A stretch of DNA of 58,952 nt from the NCBI GenBank assembly GCA_964215915.1, contig CAXPEB010000077.1:1-58952 (forward strand). The letters run 5' to 3'. The stretch comes from UBA8524 sp964215915. GTDB taxonomy: Bacteria > Bacteroidota > Bacteroidia > UBA8524. A program made the position numbers and the translations under genes. The stretch's first letter is position 1. Each line of letters starts with the position of its first letter. The notes beneath the pieces are model-generated. The model searched no databases. It was not told where the DNA came from and saw nothing but the letters and a program-made list of their open reading frames with translations. Positions 1 to 7,750 of the stretch are shown in pieces.

Positions 1-14
1 TGCTCTTCCGATCT
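1..14. other. Residual Illumina adapter sequence at contig edge
   Basis: The first 14 bases, TGCTCTTCCGATCT, are identical to the 3' end of the Illumina TruSeq read-2 adapter. A coding frame for a membrane protein becomes continuous immediately after them. They are best read as untrimmed adapter, which means the biological sequence starts at about 15 and the upstream part of the first gene is missing because the contig ends here. Confidence 0.93.
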
Positions 15-356
15 ATTCCGGTTATCATCATTCTCCTCATTCAAAAAAGACCCGATATCCCTTTTCTGCCCGTATTCTGGCTGTTCGGAGCTTTTATAGT
101 TTTATGTGGTATGACCCATTTGCTGGATGCTGTCATATTCTGGTGGCCTGCTTATCGTCTAAGTGCATTTGTGCGGTTTCTCACAGCTATAGTGAGTTTT
201 GTAACCGTGTTTGTATTGATCCGGGATGTGCCCAAGCTCTTTACCAGGCAGAGCATACACCGGGATTCCGAAACCCTGCAGGAAACCACCAAAGATCTGG
301 AAATCGCTAAATTGAAGCGGGAAATAAAAGAGCTTAAATCCCGGTTGCCCGGGTAG
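15..356 (+). CDS. Ethylene-receptor-like membrane domain protein, 5'-truncated
   Basis: Only the C-terminal part (113 codons, stop TAG 354-356) is present. The frame reads through two hydrophobic helices and contains LFGAFIVLCGMTHLLD, closely resembling the copper/ethylene-binding core of plant ETR1 and its bacterial homologues, where Cys and His in the CGATH motif bind Cu(I). Here the motif is CGMTH, with both metal ligands kept. A third helix (FVRFLTAIVSFVTVFVLI) follows, then a short charged coiled coil ending in LPG. No kinase domain is attached. A histidine kinase starts 12 bases downstream in the same reading frame, separated only by this one TAG. The domain assignment is strong; whether it binds ethylene, another olefin or nothing is unknown. 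Confidence 0.82.
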   Translation: MPVIIILLIQKRPDIPFLPVFWLFGAFIVLCGMTHLLDAVIFWWPAYRLSAFVRFLTAIVSFVTVFVLIRDVPKLFTRQSIHRDSETLQETTKDLEIAKLKREIKELKSRLPG

Positions 357-368
357 TTTGCCTGTAGT

Positions 369-1862
369 TTGAAATTCACGATCCATACTGTCTTTCTGGT
401 TGGGCTGGCCCTATTTCTTGCTGCGGTCATCTTCGTGGCGCAGCTGCACATAACCGTCGATATTGCCTTTGGCGTAATGTACTGTATCGTAATTTTATAC
501 AGTTGGCTCTTGCCCGGCCAATTCAGTTCCATACTGGTTGCCATTTTATGTACCGTATTAAGCCTGATCGCTTTCTCACAGGTTCCTCAGGAAGGAGGAA
601 GCGTTCATTACCAGGGCATCAATATGCTGATATCCATATTCAGCATCTGGCTGTCTGCAGCACTGGTAACCATGGCCAAACGCAGTTTCAATGACCTGGA
701 AGGAATACGGGACGAACTGAAATTCGAGGTGGAGCGGAAAACGGAACTGCTGGACTCCCGTGTGAGTGAACTCAAACTGATCAATATTGCCATCAACGAA
801 GTACAGGACTATTCTATCCTCATACTCGATATTAACGGGAATATACGTTCCTGGAACCTTGGTGCACAGCGCATTAAGGGCTACCAGGCACACGAGGCCA
901 TAGGAAAAAAGTTCACGATTTTTTATCCCCCCGAAGACCTGGAATCCGGGAAACCGGAACGTTTGCTCCGGACGGCAATTGAGAAAAAGCGGGTACAGGA
1001 TGAAGGCTGGAGACTCAGAAAGGACGGGACACGTTTCTGGGCTTCCGTAACCTTCAGTACCATACACGACGAATCGGGAGAGTTGATGGGCTTCAGTAAA
1101 GTCACCAGAGACTTGACGGAAAGCAGAAAGATACAGGAAGCCCGGGAGTCCTATTCGCGGTTGCTTGAAGTGAGAAACAAAGAACTGGAACAGTTTGCCT
1201 ACATCGCATCGCATGACTTGCAGGAACCCCTGCGAACCGTTGCAAGTATGAACCAGCTTATTGAAGAAGAGTATGGAAGCGGTTTCGATGAAATGGGCAA
1301 AAAATGCCTGAATTACACCAAGCAGGCTACGGAGCGAATGACCGGACTGATCCGCGGCCTTTTGGAATACAGCCGGATTGGTAAAGATCAGGAAGTCGGA
1401 CAGGTGAATGTTTCGGAGCTTATGGATGAAATAAAGGAAGACCTGCAGGTGCTGATTAAGGAAACCGGATCCATACTCGAAACCGGACCGCTTCCGGTAA
1501 TCACAGGAAGAAGAACCTTGTTTCGGATGTTGCTGCAAAACCTGGTGGGAAATGCCATAAAATTCAGAAAGGAAGGGCAACAGCCGGTAGTAGAAGTCCG
1601 TGCCCAAAGACGTAATACCGAATGGGAGTTTAGTGTGAAAGACAACGGTATCGGAATCGATCCCAAGTACTTTGATCGTATATTTCTCATATTTCAAATC
1701 CTGCACAAACGCGGGGAATATGAAGGGTCTGGTATTGGACTTGCTCATTGCCAGAGAATTGTGGAAATTCACAATGGAAGGATATGGGTGGAGTCCGAGC
1801 CGAACAAAGGAGCAAAATTCTTTTTCACTGTTCCGTTTCAACCCGTTAATCAAAACGAATGA
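369..1862 (+). CDS. Membrane PAS-domain sensor histidine kinase
   Basis: This hybrid-free sensor kinase autophosphorylates on His and would pass the phosphate to the downstream receiver. It has about four membrane helices (residues 7-27, 32-48, 52-70, 83-102), a coiled-coil linker, a PAS domain (about 140-255) with a PAC-like end (FSKVTRDLTE), a HisKA dimerisation helix with the phospho-acceptor His282 in ASHDLQEP, and an HATPase domain with N box (LLQNLVGNAIKF), G1 (DNGIGID) and G2 (GSGIGLA) motifs. The best start is TTG at 369, since no ATG lies nearby. The upstream ethylene-sensor-like gene is in the same frame, so a longer fused product is conceivable if the TAG at 354 is suppressed or is a sequencing error. 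Its stop overlaps the next start by four bases (ATGA). Confidence 0.93.
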   Translation: MKFTIHTVFLVGLALFLAAVIFVAQLHITVDIAFGVMYCIVILYSWLLPGQFSSILVAILCTVLSLIAFSQVPQEGGSVHYQGINMLISIFSIWLSAALVTMAKRSFNDLEGIRDELKFEVERKTELLDSRVSELKLINIAINEVQDYSILILDINGNIRSWNLGAQRIKGYQAHEAIGKKFTIFYPPEDLESGKPERLLRTAIEKKRVQDEGWRLRKDGTRFWASVTFSTIHDESGELMGFSKVTRDLTESRKIQEARESYSRLLEVRNKELEQFAYIASHDLQEPLRTVASMNQLIEEEYGSGFDEMGKKCLNYTKQATERMTGLIRGLLEYSRIGKDQEVGQVNVSELMDEIKEDLQVLIKETGSILETGPLPVITGRRTLFRMLLQNLVGNAIKFRKEGQQPVVEVRAQRRNTEWEFSVKDNGIGIDPKYFDRIFLIFQILHKRGEYEGSGIGLAHCQRIVEIHNGRIWVESEPNKGAKFFFTVPFQPVNQNE

Positions 1863-2269
1863 ACCAAATACTGAAATGTGTGCTGCTGATCGATGATGAT
1901 GCGGCGACCAATTTTTTCAATGAAACGATAATCAGCCGCGCCGGTTTTGCCGAACTGGTCAGGAGTTTTCTTTCCGCAGAAGAAGCGCTGGATTACCTGA
2001 AGGAATCGCATCAGGGGCAAGGTCATTTCCCTGAGCTGATCTTCCTGGATATAAACATGCCGGGAATGAATGGATGGGAGTTTCTGGAGGCCTTCCGGGC
2101 TGCAGGGTTTTTACCGGAAAGAAAAGTCGTGATCATTATGCTGACCACCTCCATCAATCCGGATGATCAGGTTAGAGCAGCTTTTATCAAGGAGGTTCAG
2201 GAGTTTGTGCACAAACCGCTGACCCTGGAAAAACTGAACCATTCCATCAGCACCTATTTTCCCGGTTAA
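1859..2269 (+). CDS. Single-domain response regulator (receiver only)
   Basis: This is a 136-residue CheY-like receiver with no output domain. The acidic pocket is in LLIDDDAA near residues 11-14, the phospho-acceptor is Asp64 in FLDINMPGMNGWEF, the switch Thr/Ser is in MLTTS, and the conserved Lys is in VHKPLT. It overlaps the kinase gene by ATGA, so translation is probably coupled and the kinase is the likely phosphodonor. Stand-alone receivers next to PAS kinases of this kind are common in Bacteroidota and usually act through protein contacts rather than DNA binding. The target is not evident here. Confidence 0.93.
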   Translation: MNQILKCVLLIDDDAATNFFNETIISRAGFAELVRSFLSAEEALDYLKESHQGQGHFPELIFLDINMPGMNGWEFLEAFRAAGFLPERKVVIIMLTTSINPDDQVRAAFIKEVQEFVHKPLTLEKLNHSISTYFPG

Positions 2270-2285
2270 CAGGGAATATGCCCGG

Positions 2286-2753
2286 TTACTCACCCGAATT
2301 GGCCGGGTGGGTTATTGCACCGTCATTCAAATCTTTTATATCAGGGAGTACCCATTCCTTTCGTGCCCGAACCGAAAAAAGAAGCTCTTCGCTGTAGTAG
2401 TTCAGTGGGTATCTGCTGCCTCCGTATTCCGAACGAATAAACGCGTTGCATGCTTCTGCCTGACTGAGGTTCTTTTTCTTTTCCAGGAAAGAGGCGGCTA
2501 ACCACATCCAGAATCTAGTGATGGTTTCATGATATCCACTGGAATCGGTATTGAGGGTGCCGACAGATTCATTATGCCGAATGATAAACTCCCTTACCAG
2601 GTTCATGGCCTGTTCCCGTTCATGTTTTAAGGAATAACAGATAGCCACCACCAGGTGCGCAGCATGGGTCCATTCTGCTTTAGGCAGGCAGCTGGCCTCA
2701 AAACGCTCAATCAAAGCCCCTATCTCTTCTTCCGTGTAATGATCGGTAGTCAT
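2286..2753 (-). CDS. Conserved hypothetical protein (WTHAAHL motif)
   Basis: The function is not recognised. The 155-residue protein is predicted to be soluble and mostly helical, with no signal peptide. It has a conserved-looking segment EWTHAAHLVVAICYSL near residue 27 and a second, LNYYSEELLFSVRARKEWVLPD, near the C-terminus. The WTHAAHL pattern occurs in a widespread small protein family of unknown function. The gene is the last of three closely spaced minus-strand genes (after the TfoX C-terminal and GNAT genes, 29-base gap) and converges on the receiver gene with only 16 bases between the stops. Confidence 0.7.
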   Translation of the reverse strand: MTTDHYTEEEIGALIERFEASCLPKAEWTHAAHLVVAICYSLKHEREQAMNLVREFIIRHNESVGTLNTDSSGYHETITRFWMWLAASFLEKKKNLSQAEACNAFIRSEYGGSRYPLNYYSEELLFSVRARKEWVLPDIKDLNDGAITHPANSGE

Positions 2754-2782
2754 CTTTTCTGTTTAATATGGATTTGAAAGGG

Positions 2783-3223
2783 TTAGGTTAATACCCATAA
2801 CCAGGCATCGCCAATTTCCTCATCCCGGACCACCTCCGTATGTACAAATCCGTTCTTTTCCAGGATATGGGTAGATGGATTGGATTCCGGGGCGGTTTTG
2901 GCAACGACCTTCATATCCGGGTTTACGCTCCTGGCTATAGCGATCAGTTCCATACAGGCAAAAGAAGCAATGCCCTTTCCTTCGAAGGCTTTGAAAGTCC
3001 AGTACGCAATTTCTACCTGATTGTCTTGCGGCTCTCCGGTAAATCCGCAGGTACCCACAACCTGATTGTTTTTCAGAATCAGATAGCCTACCCATGGAGG
3101 CACAAAACCGCTTTTCGGATAATAGGAGGCATACATATCCAGCAGCTGTTGGCATTCCGGACTGTCAAACAAATTGTTGTTACGGTCCTCATGGAATTGA
3201 ATGGTTCTGAGCAACAGGGTCAT
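2783..3223 (-). CDS. GNAT-family N-acetyltransferase
   Basis: The 146-residue protein has the GNAT fold order: a beta strand with VGTCGFTGEP, the core strand EIAYWTF, and the acetyl-CoA pyrophosphate loop FEGKGIAS (Q/RxxGxG/A type) followed by a helix. The C-terminal segment NPSTHILEKNGFVHTEVV is typical of the family's last strand-helix unit. The substrate cannot be told from sequence; the protein resembles broad RimJ/RimL-like acetyltransferases. It starts two bases after the stop of the upstream TfoX-domain gene, so the two are almost certainly co-transcribed. Confidence 0.85.
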   Translation of the reverse strand: MTLLLRTIQFHEDRNNNLFDSPECQQLLDMYASYYPKSGFVPPWVGYLILKNNQVVGTCGFTGEPQDNQVEIAYWTFKAFEGKGIASFACMELIAIARSVNPDMKVVAKTAPESNPSTHILEKNGFVHTEVVRDEEIGDAWLWVLT

Positions 3224-3225
3224 AG

Positions 3226-3516
3226 TTATGTGTCGACTGGTAACCCGGGCATCTCCCGGCTTTTTATCCGGTAGAAATGCAGCAACGCCTCTTTTCTTTC
3301 TTTACTCAGCGAATGCCAGCGAATACCCTGAATCGCTCCCTCAAGAGCATAAAGCATATTGATACAGGCTCCACTGTTTTCCTGTTCAGCGATCCTCAAT
3401 AGCGCGTCTTCACTCCCGCAGGCTATCAGGTCCTCCGGATAATGAATACCCGCCTGGTTCAGCTTGTCCGCAAGGGATTTACCTATATTCGGCAGTGAAG
3501 TCAGGGTTTGGTCCAT
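3226..3516 (-). CDS. TfoX C-terminal (helix-hairpin-helix-like) domain protein
   Basis: The protein of about 96 residues consists of little more than the domain found at the C-terminus of TfoX/Sxy competence regulators: LPNIGKSLADKLNQAGI, then CGSEDALLRI, then INMLYALEGAIQGIRWHSL. The TfoX N-terminal domain is absent. The frame could extend to a start at 3588, but ATG 3516 (MDQTLTSL) fits the domain boundary better. Stand-alone copies are frequent in Bacteroidota and their role is unknown; a link to competence would be speculation. It heads the three-gene minus-strand run to 2286. Confidence 0.75.
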   Translation of the reverse strand: MDQTLTSLPNIGKSLADKLNQAGIHYPEDLIACGSEDALLRIAEQENSGACINMLYALEGAIQGIRWHSLSKERKEALLHFYRIKSREMPGLPVDT

Positions 3517-3771
3517 AAACAGTGGATTTAACAGACCGGCCTGAGCCGAAGGGCGTAACCGCCGGACTGTTTCCATTAGCCGTAGCAATTTAGAAAATTC
3601 AGGTAATTATTGTCCGTTTACCCGGATTATACACATCCGGTATGAGACGTTTCGTATTTACCCTATTGTTTCCTAACCTCCGAGCTTTCTTAACAGCATC
3701 ATAGCAATATTTTAACAATACAATAGGTTGGTTAGCTGGTTATAACTACATTTACATCAATGTTAACTACT

Positions 3772-4803
3772 ATGAAATACAGCTTACTGATAATCGCTGG
3801 ATTCCTGGGCATGAGTGCCTGGGCTCAGCCTACACTGACCAAAAATGACAATGCACCCCGTCACCTGGATTCCGTGGCGGCCAAGTGGCATGACTTTCCT
3901 ACTCAGGCCGACCCGGGAAATGCCGGAGCCAACCAGACCTGGGACATGCGCCAAAGGCAACATGACTACACCTACAGCCTGGTATTCCGAAACATAGACC
4001 AGAGCTATCCCCTCAGGGATCGTTTTCCCGGGGCTACGCTGGTCTACGACTTGCCAACCGTAACCGGGTGGATACTGCATTATTACTCCGTTGGAGACAG
4101 CAGCCTTCGCTATCACGGATACATCACCCTGAATCATCTGGACGACACCAGCACCGTTAAGAGTGCGATAAGCTATAACCCGCCGATTGAAGAAATCCGT
4201 TACCCGATGACCTTTGGCAAAAGCTATGTACAGGAGGATACGATCATGATTATCAATATCAATCCTCTCAATCCCGATGACACTTCGTACCTGGTTGCCA
4301 ACAGCCATGCAGATGCCTACGGTGTTTTCGAATCACCGGATCAAAAAGATTACGACGTGTTGCGCGTGAAGGCTCAGCGGGATTATCTCGATGAAAACAA
4401 AGCCCCCACAGGCAATTACGATATCAATTACTATTTCTACGATGAAGACGCGCGTATTCATCTCTTATTTGTGACTACCAGCAAACGCGCAAGCCAAATC
4501 GTTACTTCCGGGTATACCACAGAACGTATCCCCGCAGGTCCCAACTCCGTTCAATGGATACAGGAAGACGGACTCAGTATCTTCCCCAACCCGGTTCAGG
4601 CCGGAGGAACCCTGCAGCTGGAGTATCCGGGAACGGATCTGACTTCCGGCCGGATTCAGCTGATCTCTGCAGAAGGAAAAACGATTGACCTGGACTTCAA
4701 CAACGGAGAAGTTCTTCTTCCCCAGGATTTGCCTGCCGGTATTTATCAGTACCTCATTAAAAGTGAAGGTATTCAGGGACGTGGGCGTATTTCGGTACGC
4801 TAA
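3772..4803 (+). CDS. Secreted protein with T9SS C-terminal sorting domain
   Basis: It has a signal peptide (MKYSLLIIAGFLGMSAWAQ) and about 240 residues of unrecognised, beta-rich, Tyr/Asp-rich sequence. The C-terminal region of about 75 residues opens with LSIFPNPVQAGGTLQLEY and ends GIYQYLIKSEG...RISVR. That is the pattern of the type A sorting domain recognised by the type IX secretion system, so the protein is probably exported and anchored at the surface or released. ATG 3760 is an alternative start 12 bases upstream, but 3772 gives a normal signal peptide. A strong hairpin terminator follows. No enzymatic motif was seen. Confidence 0.85.
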   Translation: MKYSLLIIAGFLGMSAWAQPTLTKNDNAPRHLDSVAAKWHDFPTQADPGNAGANQTWDMRQRQHDYTYSLVFRNIDQSYPLRDRFPGATLVYDLPTVTGWILHYYSVGDSSLRYHGYITLNHLDDTSTVKSAISYNPPIEEIRYPMTFGKSYVQEDTIMIININPLNPDDTSYLVANSHADAYGVFESPDQKDYDVLRVKAQRDYLDENKAPTGNYDINYYFYDEDARIHLLFVTTSKRASQIVTSGYTTERIPAGPNSVQWIQEDGLSIFPNPVQAGGTLQLEYPGTDLTSGRIQLISAEGKTIDLDFNNGEVLLPQDLPAGIYQYLIKSEGIQGRGRISVR

Positions 4804-4836
4804 CCCCTTACGGACAGTATAAACAGTATGATCTGA

Positions 4837-4861
4837 GGCCGCCTTATGGCGGCCTTTTTTT
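4837..4861 (+). terminator. Rho-independent terminator after the T9SS cargo gene
   Basis: A perfect 7-bp stem, GGCCGCC/GGCGGCC, with a TTAT loop is followed directly by a run of seven T. It lies 33 bases after the stop of the T9SS cargo gene and before the beta-lactamase start, so these two genes are probably separate transcripts. Confidence 0.9.
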
Positions 4862-4903
4862 ATTGGTATCGGGCAGGCTATCTTCCCGTTACGGAAAATC
4901 GCC

Positions 4904-5788
4904 ATGAAGTCATCATCAAATACAACCCAAACAATCCGGTTCAGGTACCTGAGTTCAGGGTTTGTGGCCTTTCTTTTCAGCATGTTGTTCCTGGCCTGCG
5001 GTTCGGGAAAGGAACCCGACAATAACCAGTCAGCACCGGTTTCGGGGCGGATTGATTCGCTGTATCCCGAATTTCAGCAAATACTGGATTCCCATCAGCT
5101 TAAGGGCTCCATCCTGATTGCCCGGGTAGAGGACTCGCTGTACCTCTCCAATGATCCTAAAAGAACATGGAACCGTTACCTGCCTGCCTCCACCTTCAAG
5201 ATCATTAATTCCATCATTGCCCTGGAAACCGGGGTGGTGGAAGATGACAGCACCCTGTTTCCCTGGAACGGAGAAAAACGACGGCTTCCGGTTTGGGAAC
5301 AGGACCTGATCTTCCGTCAGGCTTTTCATTATTCCTGTGTCCCCTGCTACCAGCAGATTGCGCGGAAAATAGGCCCGGTGAGAATGCGCCATTACCTGGA
5401 CACTCTCCGGTATGGGAAGATGGTGGTAGACTCCTCTTCCATCGATGTATTCTGGCTGGAAGGTACTTCGGGGATCAGCCAGCAGGAGCAGGTCGGTTTT
5501 CTTCATCGTTTTTATGAAAAGCAACTTCCGGTATCGGAGCATACTTACGAAGTCATGAAACGTATGATGGTTATCGATACCCTTCCCAATGGAGTGCTTA
5601 GCGGAAAATCGGGTTGGGTGATCCGTAATGGAACCGACATAGGTTGGTTTGTCGGGTATTACGAAACAGAGAATGCCGTCTGGTACCTGGCTACCAATGT
5701 GGAGCCCTTACCGGGAAGAGATATGGAGGATTTCCCATCCGTTCGTCTGCAGGTAACCCGCGAAGCTTTGCGTATGCTTGGTCTTTAG
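4904..5788 (+). CDS. Class D (OXA-like) serine beta-lactamase, lipoprotein
   Basis: It hydrolyses beta-lactams through an acyl-serine intermediate, by family. The catalytic motif STFK gives Ser96 and Lys99, SxV is SCV at 144-146, the KTG motif is KSG at 235-237, and the segment IDVFWLEG with Trp184 matches the OXA omega-loop region that supports lysine carbamylation. The classical YGN is YGK at 170-172. The N-terminal hydrophobic segment ends LFLACGSG, a lipobox with Cys32, so the enzyme is likely a periplasm-facing lipoprotein. The 294-residue length fits the family. It is a diverged chromosomal member with no mobile element beside it; actual resistance is untested, and a BlaR-like sensor role is unlikely because there is no membrane sensor domain. 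Confidence 0.88.
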   Translation: MKSSSNTTQTIRFRYLSSGFVAFLFSMLFLACGSGKEPDNNQSAPVSGRIDSLYPEFQQILDSHQLKGSILIARVEDSLYLSNDPKRTWNRYLPASTFKIINSIIALETGVVEDDSTLFPWNGEKRRLPVWEQDLIFRQAFHYSCVPCYQQIARKIGPVRMRHYLDTLRYGKMVVDSSSIDVFWLEGTSGISQQEQVGFLHRFYEKQLPVSEHTYEVMKRMMVIDTLPNGVLSGKSGWVIRNGTDIGWFVGYYETENAVWYLATNVEPLPGRDMEDFPSVRLQVTREALRMLGL

Positions 5789-5902
5789 TTGGTCCCGACA
5801 TCTTTTGCGTCTTGCTGCCAATATTCGATGCCCAATCTGTTCCGTATTCCCGAAAGGGATATTACTTATGGCACTTCCTCCTTATTTTTACGGCCTCTTC
5901 CG

Positions 5903-7696
5903 ATGAAAAAAGCAGAAGGAATTCTTAAAGGAGTGCAGTGGGGACTGGTGTTGCTTACCGGCATCTATATCCTGCTTCGTGCGATCCGCATTCCTTTTTT
6001 CAGTGATGAGGTGTCCACGTTTTTCCGTTATGTTCAAATCGGACAGTTCAATCCGTTTTTGCACGATGCCAATGCCAACAACCATCCGCTGAATTCCTTG
6101 CTGATGTGGTTTTGTTACCGGCTTTTCGGCGATGGACCGCTTTCCCTGAGGCTGCCCAACGTGCTGGCTTTTTTTCTGTATGGATATTATGTGATCAAGC
6201 TGGGCCGGCAGTTTAAGTCGCCCTGGTTGTCGCTGGCCTGGGTTATGGTGATGATCGGGTCCCATTACGTGGTCAGTTTCTTTCATCTGGCTAGGGGATA
6301 TGGCCTTTCTCTGGCTTTTCTGATGATGGCCCTTTACCACCTGCAAGCCCTGGCTACTGCCTACTCACGTAAGAACCTGGTGCTCTCATTATGCGGGATC
6401 AGCCTCGCGCTATGGGCGAACCTTTCGCTACTTACACCTGGCCTGGCACTCGCCGGACTGAGCGGATTACTGCTTCTGCTTTTTCATAACAAAAATCGAA
6501 ATCGATCCGCTTTCCTCACTGATCTGGGCCTGGGAACGGTTTTCGGGCTTCTGCCCATTGCCTTTGCCATTAAACTCGCTCTGTACCTAAAAAAGGGAGG
6601 CGCACTCTACCATGGGGTGGATGAAGGCTTTATTTCGGTGGTCATTAACCGGTTTATGATGGAAGTGGTTCCCAGGGATTCCGATGCTGGCCTGTATTAC
6701 TTCTGGCCTTTTTTCGGCGTATATATTATTGGACTTGGCTATGCGCTATTTACGGGGAAATGGAAAAACAGCTATGCCCTGCAACTGATACTGTGGCTCA
6801 CGGTTGTTGGCACAATTCTGCAGCATGTGCTTATGGATGTCTTTTACCCGCTTGACAGGGCAGCCCTGCATTTCTTCCCTTTGTTTGCAACTGCTTTCTT
6901 TTTTGTATTGAAGGAGTTACCCCGTTTCCTGGCAGTGCCTGTCGGGGCCATACCTGCTGTTCTGCTCGGAATACAACAGCTGGATTTCTATAATTATAAC
7001 CGCACCTCCCACTGGGTGCACGAACATGTTCCGGAAGATCTGTATCACCGCCTGCTTCACTGGCAGGACAGTGCGGGTATCGATCCCCTTATTTCCATTC
7101 ATGGCTTATCCGGCAGAACCCTTGTCTATCATGGACTACAGAATGGGAATGAGTTGAATTCACCTACGTTTGAGTTTTTCCCGTCACGTGTCGCTGATTT
7201 TGTGGTCAGTCACCCCTGGGTGTCTTTCGATACCTCCGGGTTCCGGAGTTTTGTGACTTACCCCGATCTGGACATATTGGTCTATGAACGTATGGAACAC
7301 TACGATTGGATTCCTGTGGACAGCGTCTCTGTGGAGCGGCTTGACCCGGATATTGCTTCCCGAACTCTGGGCGAATTTGACCTTAAGGGAAGACATGCCC
7401 GAGCTGTTGCCATTGAAGTTTCGGGAGTGTTTCAAACCGAAACCGATCTATACAGAGGATGGATGGCGCTTTATCACAGCGATACCCTCGATCAGGAACT
7501 TGGGTTCTATTATTTGGATATGGCCCGTATGATCCCCGATCTGAGGGAAGGGAAACGTATCCATAAAAGAATGCTCCTCGACCAATTGACAGGAACGGAG
7601 GGACATGCCCGGCTGTATATTTTGAATGTTGGCGAGAGCCCATATGAAGTCCGCGACCTGAAGGTCCGCCTTTCCATACTTCCTGAAAATAATTGA
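5903..7696 (+). CDS. Polytopic GT-C-like (family 39-type) membrane glycosyltransferase
   Basis: The protein of about 597 residues has roughly ten membrane helices in its first 370 residues and a soluble C-terminal domain. The first extramembrane loop carries FFSDE (Asp35-Glu36) followed by NNHPLNSLLMWF and LRLPNVLAF, an arrangement typical of GT-C enzymes of the ArnT/PMT/DUF2029 group that use polyprenyl-phosphate sugars. The acceptor is unknown. The open frame reaches back to a TTG at 5789, but ATG 5903 places a Lys-rich start right before the first helix and is preferred. It follows the beta-lactamase by 114 bases. The C-terminal domain (about 200 residues) was not recognised. Confidence 0.72.
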   Translation: MKKAEGILKGVQWGLVLLTGIYILLRAIRIPFFSDEVSTFFRYVQIGQFNPFLHDANANNHPLNSLLMWFCYRLFGDGPLSLRLPNVLAFFLYGYYVIKLGRQFKSPWLSLAWVMVMIGSHYVVSFFHLARGYGLSLAFLMMALYHLQALATAYSRKNLVLSLCGISLALWANLSLLTPGLALAGLSGLLLLLFHNKNRNRSAFLTDLGLGTVFGLLPIAFAIKLALYLKKGGALYHGVDEGFISVVINRFMMEVVPRDSDAGLYYFWPFFGVYIIGLGYALFTGKWKNSYALQLILWLTVVGTILQHVLMDVFYPLDRAALHFFPLFATAFFFVLKELPRFLAVPVGAIPAVLLGIQQLDFYNYNRTSHWVHEHVPEDLYHRLLHWQDSAGIDPLISIHGLSGRTLVYHGLQNGNELNSPTFEFFPSRVADFVVSHPWVSFDTSGFRSFVTYPDLDILVYERMEHYDWIPVDSVSVERLDPDIASRTLGEFDLKGRHARAVAIEVSGVFQTETDLYRGWMALYHSDTLDQELGFYYLDMARMIPDLREGKRIHKRMLLDQLTGTEGHARLYILNVGESPYEVRDLKVRLSILPENN

Positions 7697-7750
7697 GCTT
7701 CATCTGAACCAAGGACGTTTCCGGGCGTATACCTCTCAAAATTTTCGCCC

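Noticed and set aside
576..1853. Minus-strand open frame of 425 codons
   Set aside because: It is antisense to a well-supported histidine kinase; no motifs of its own.
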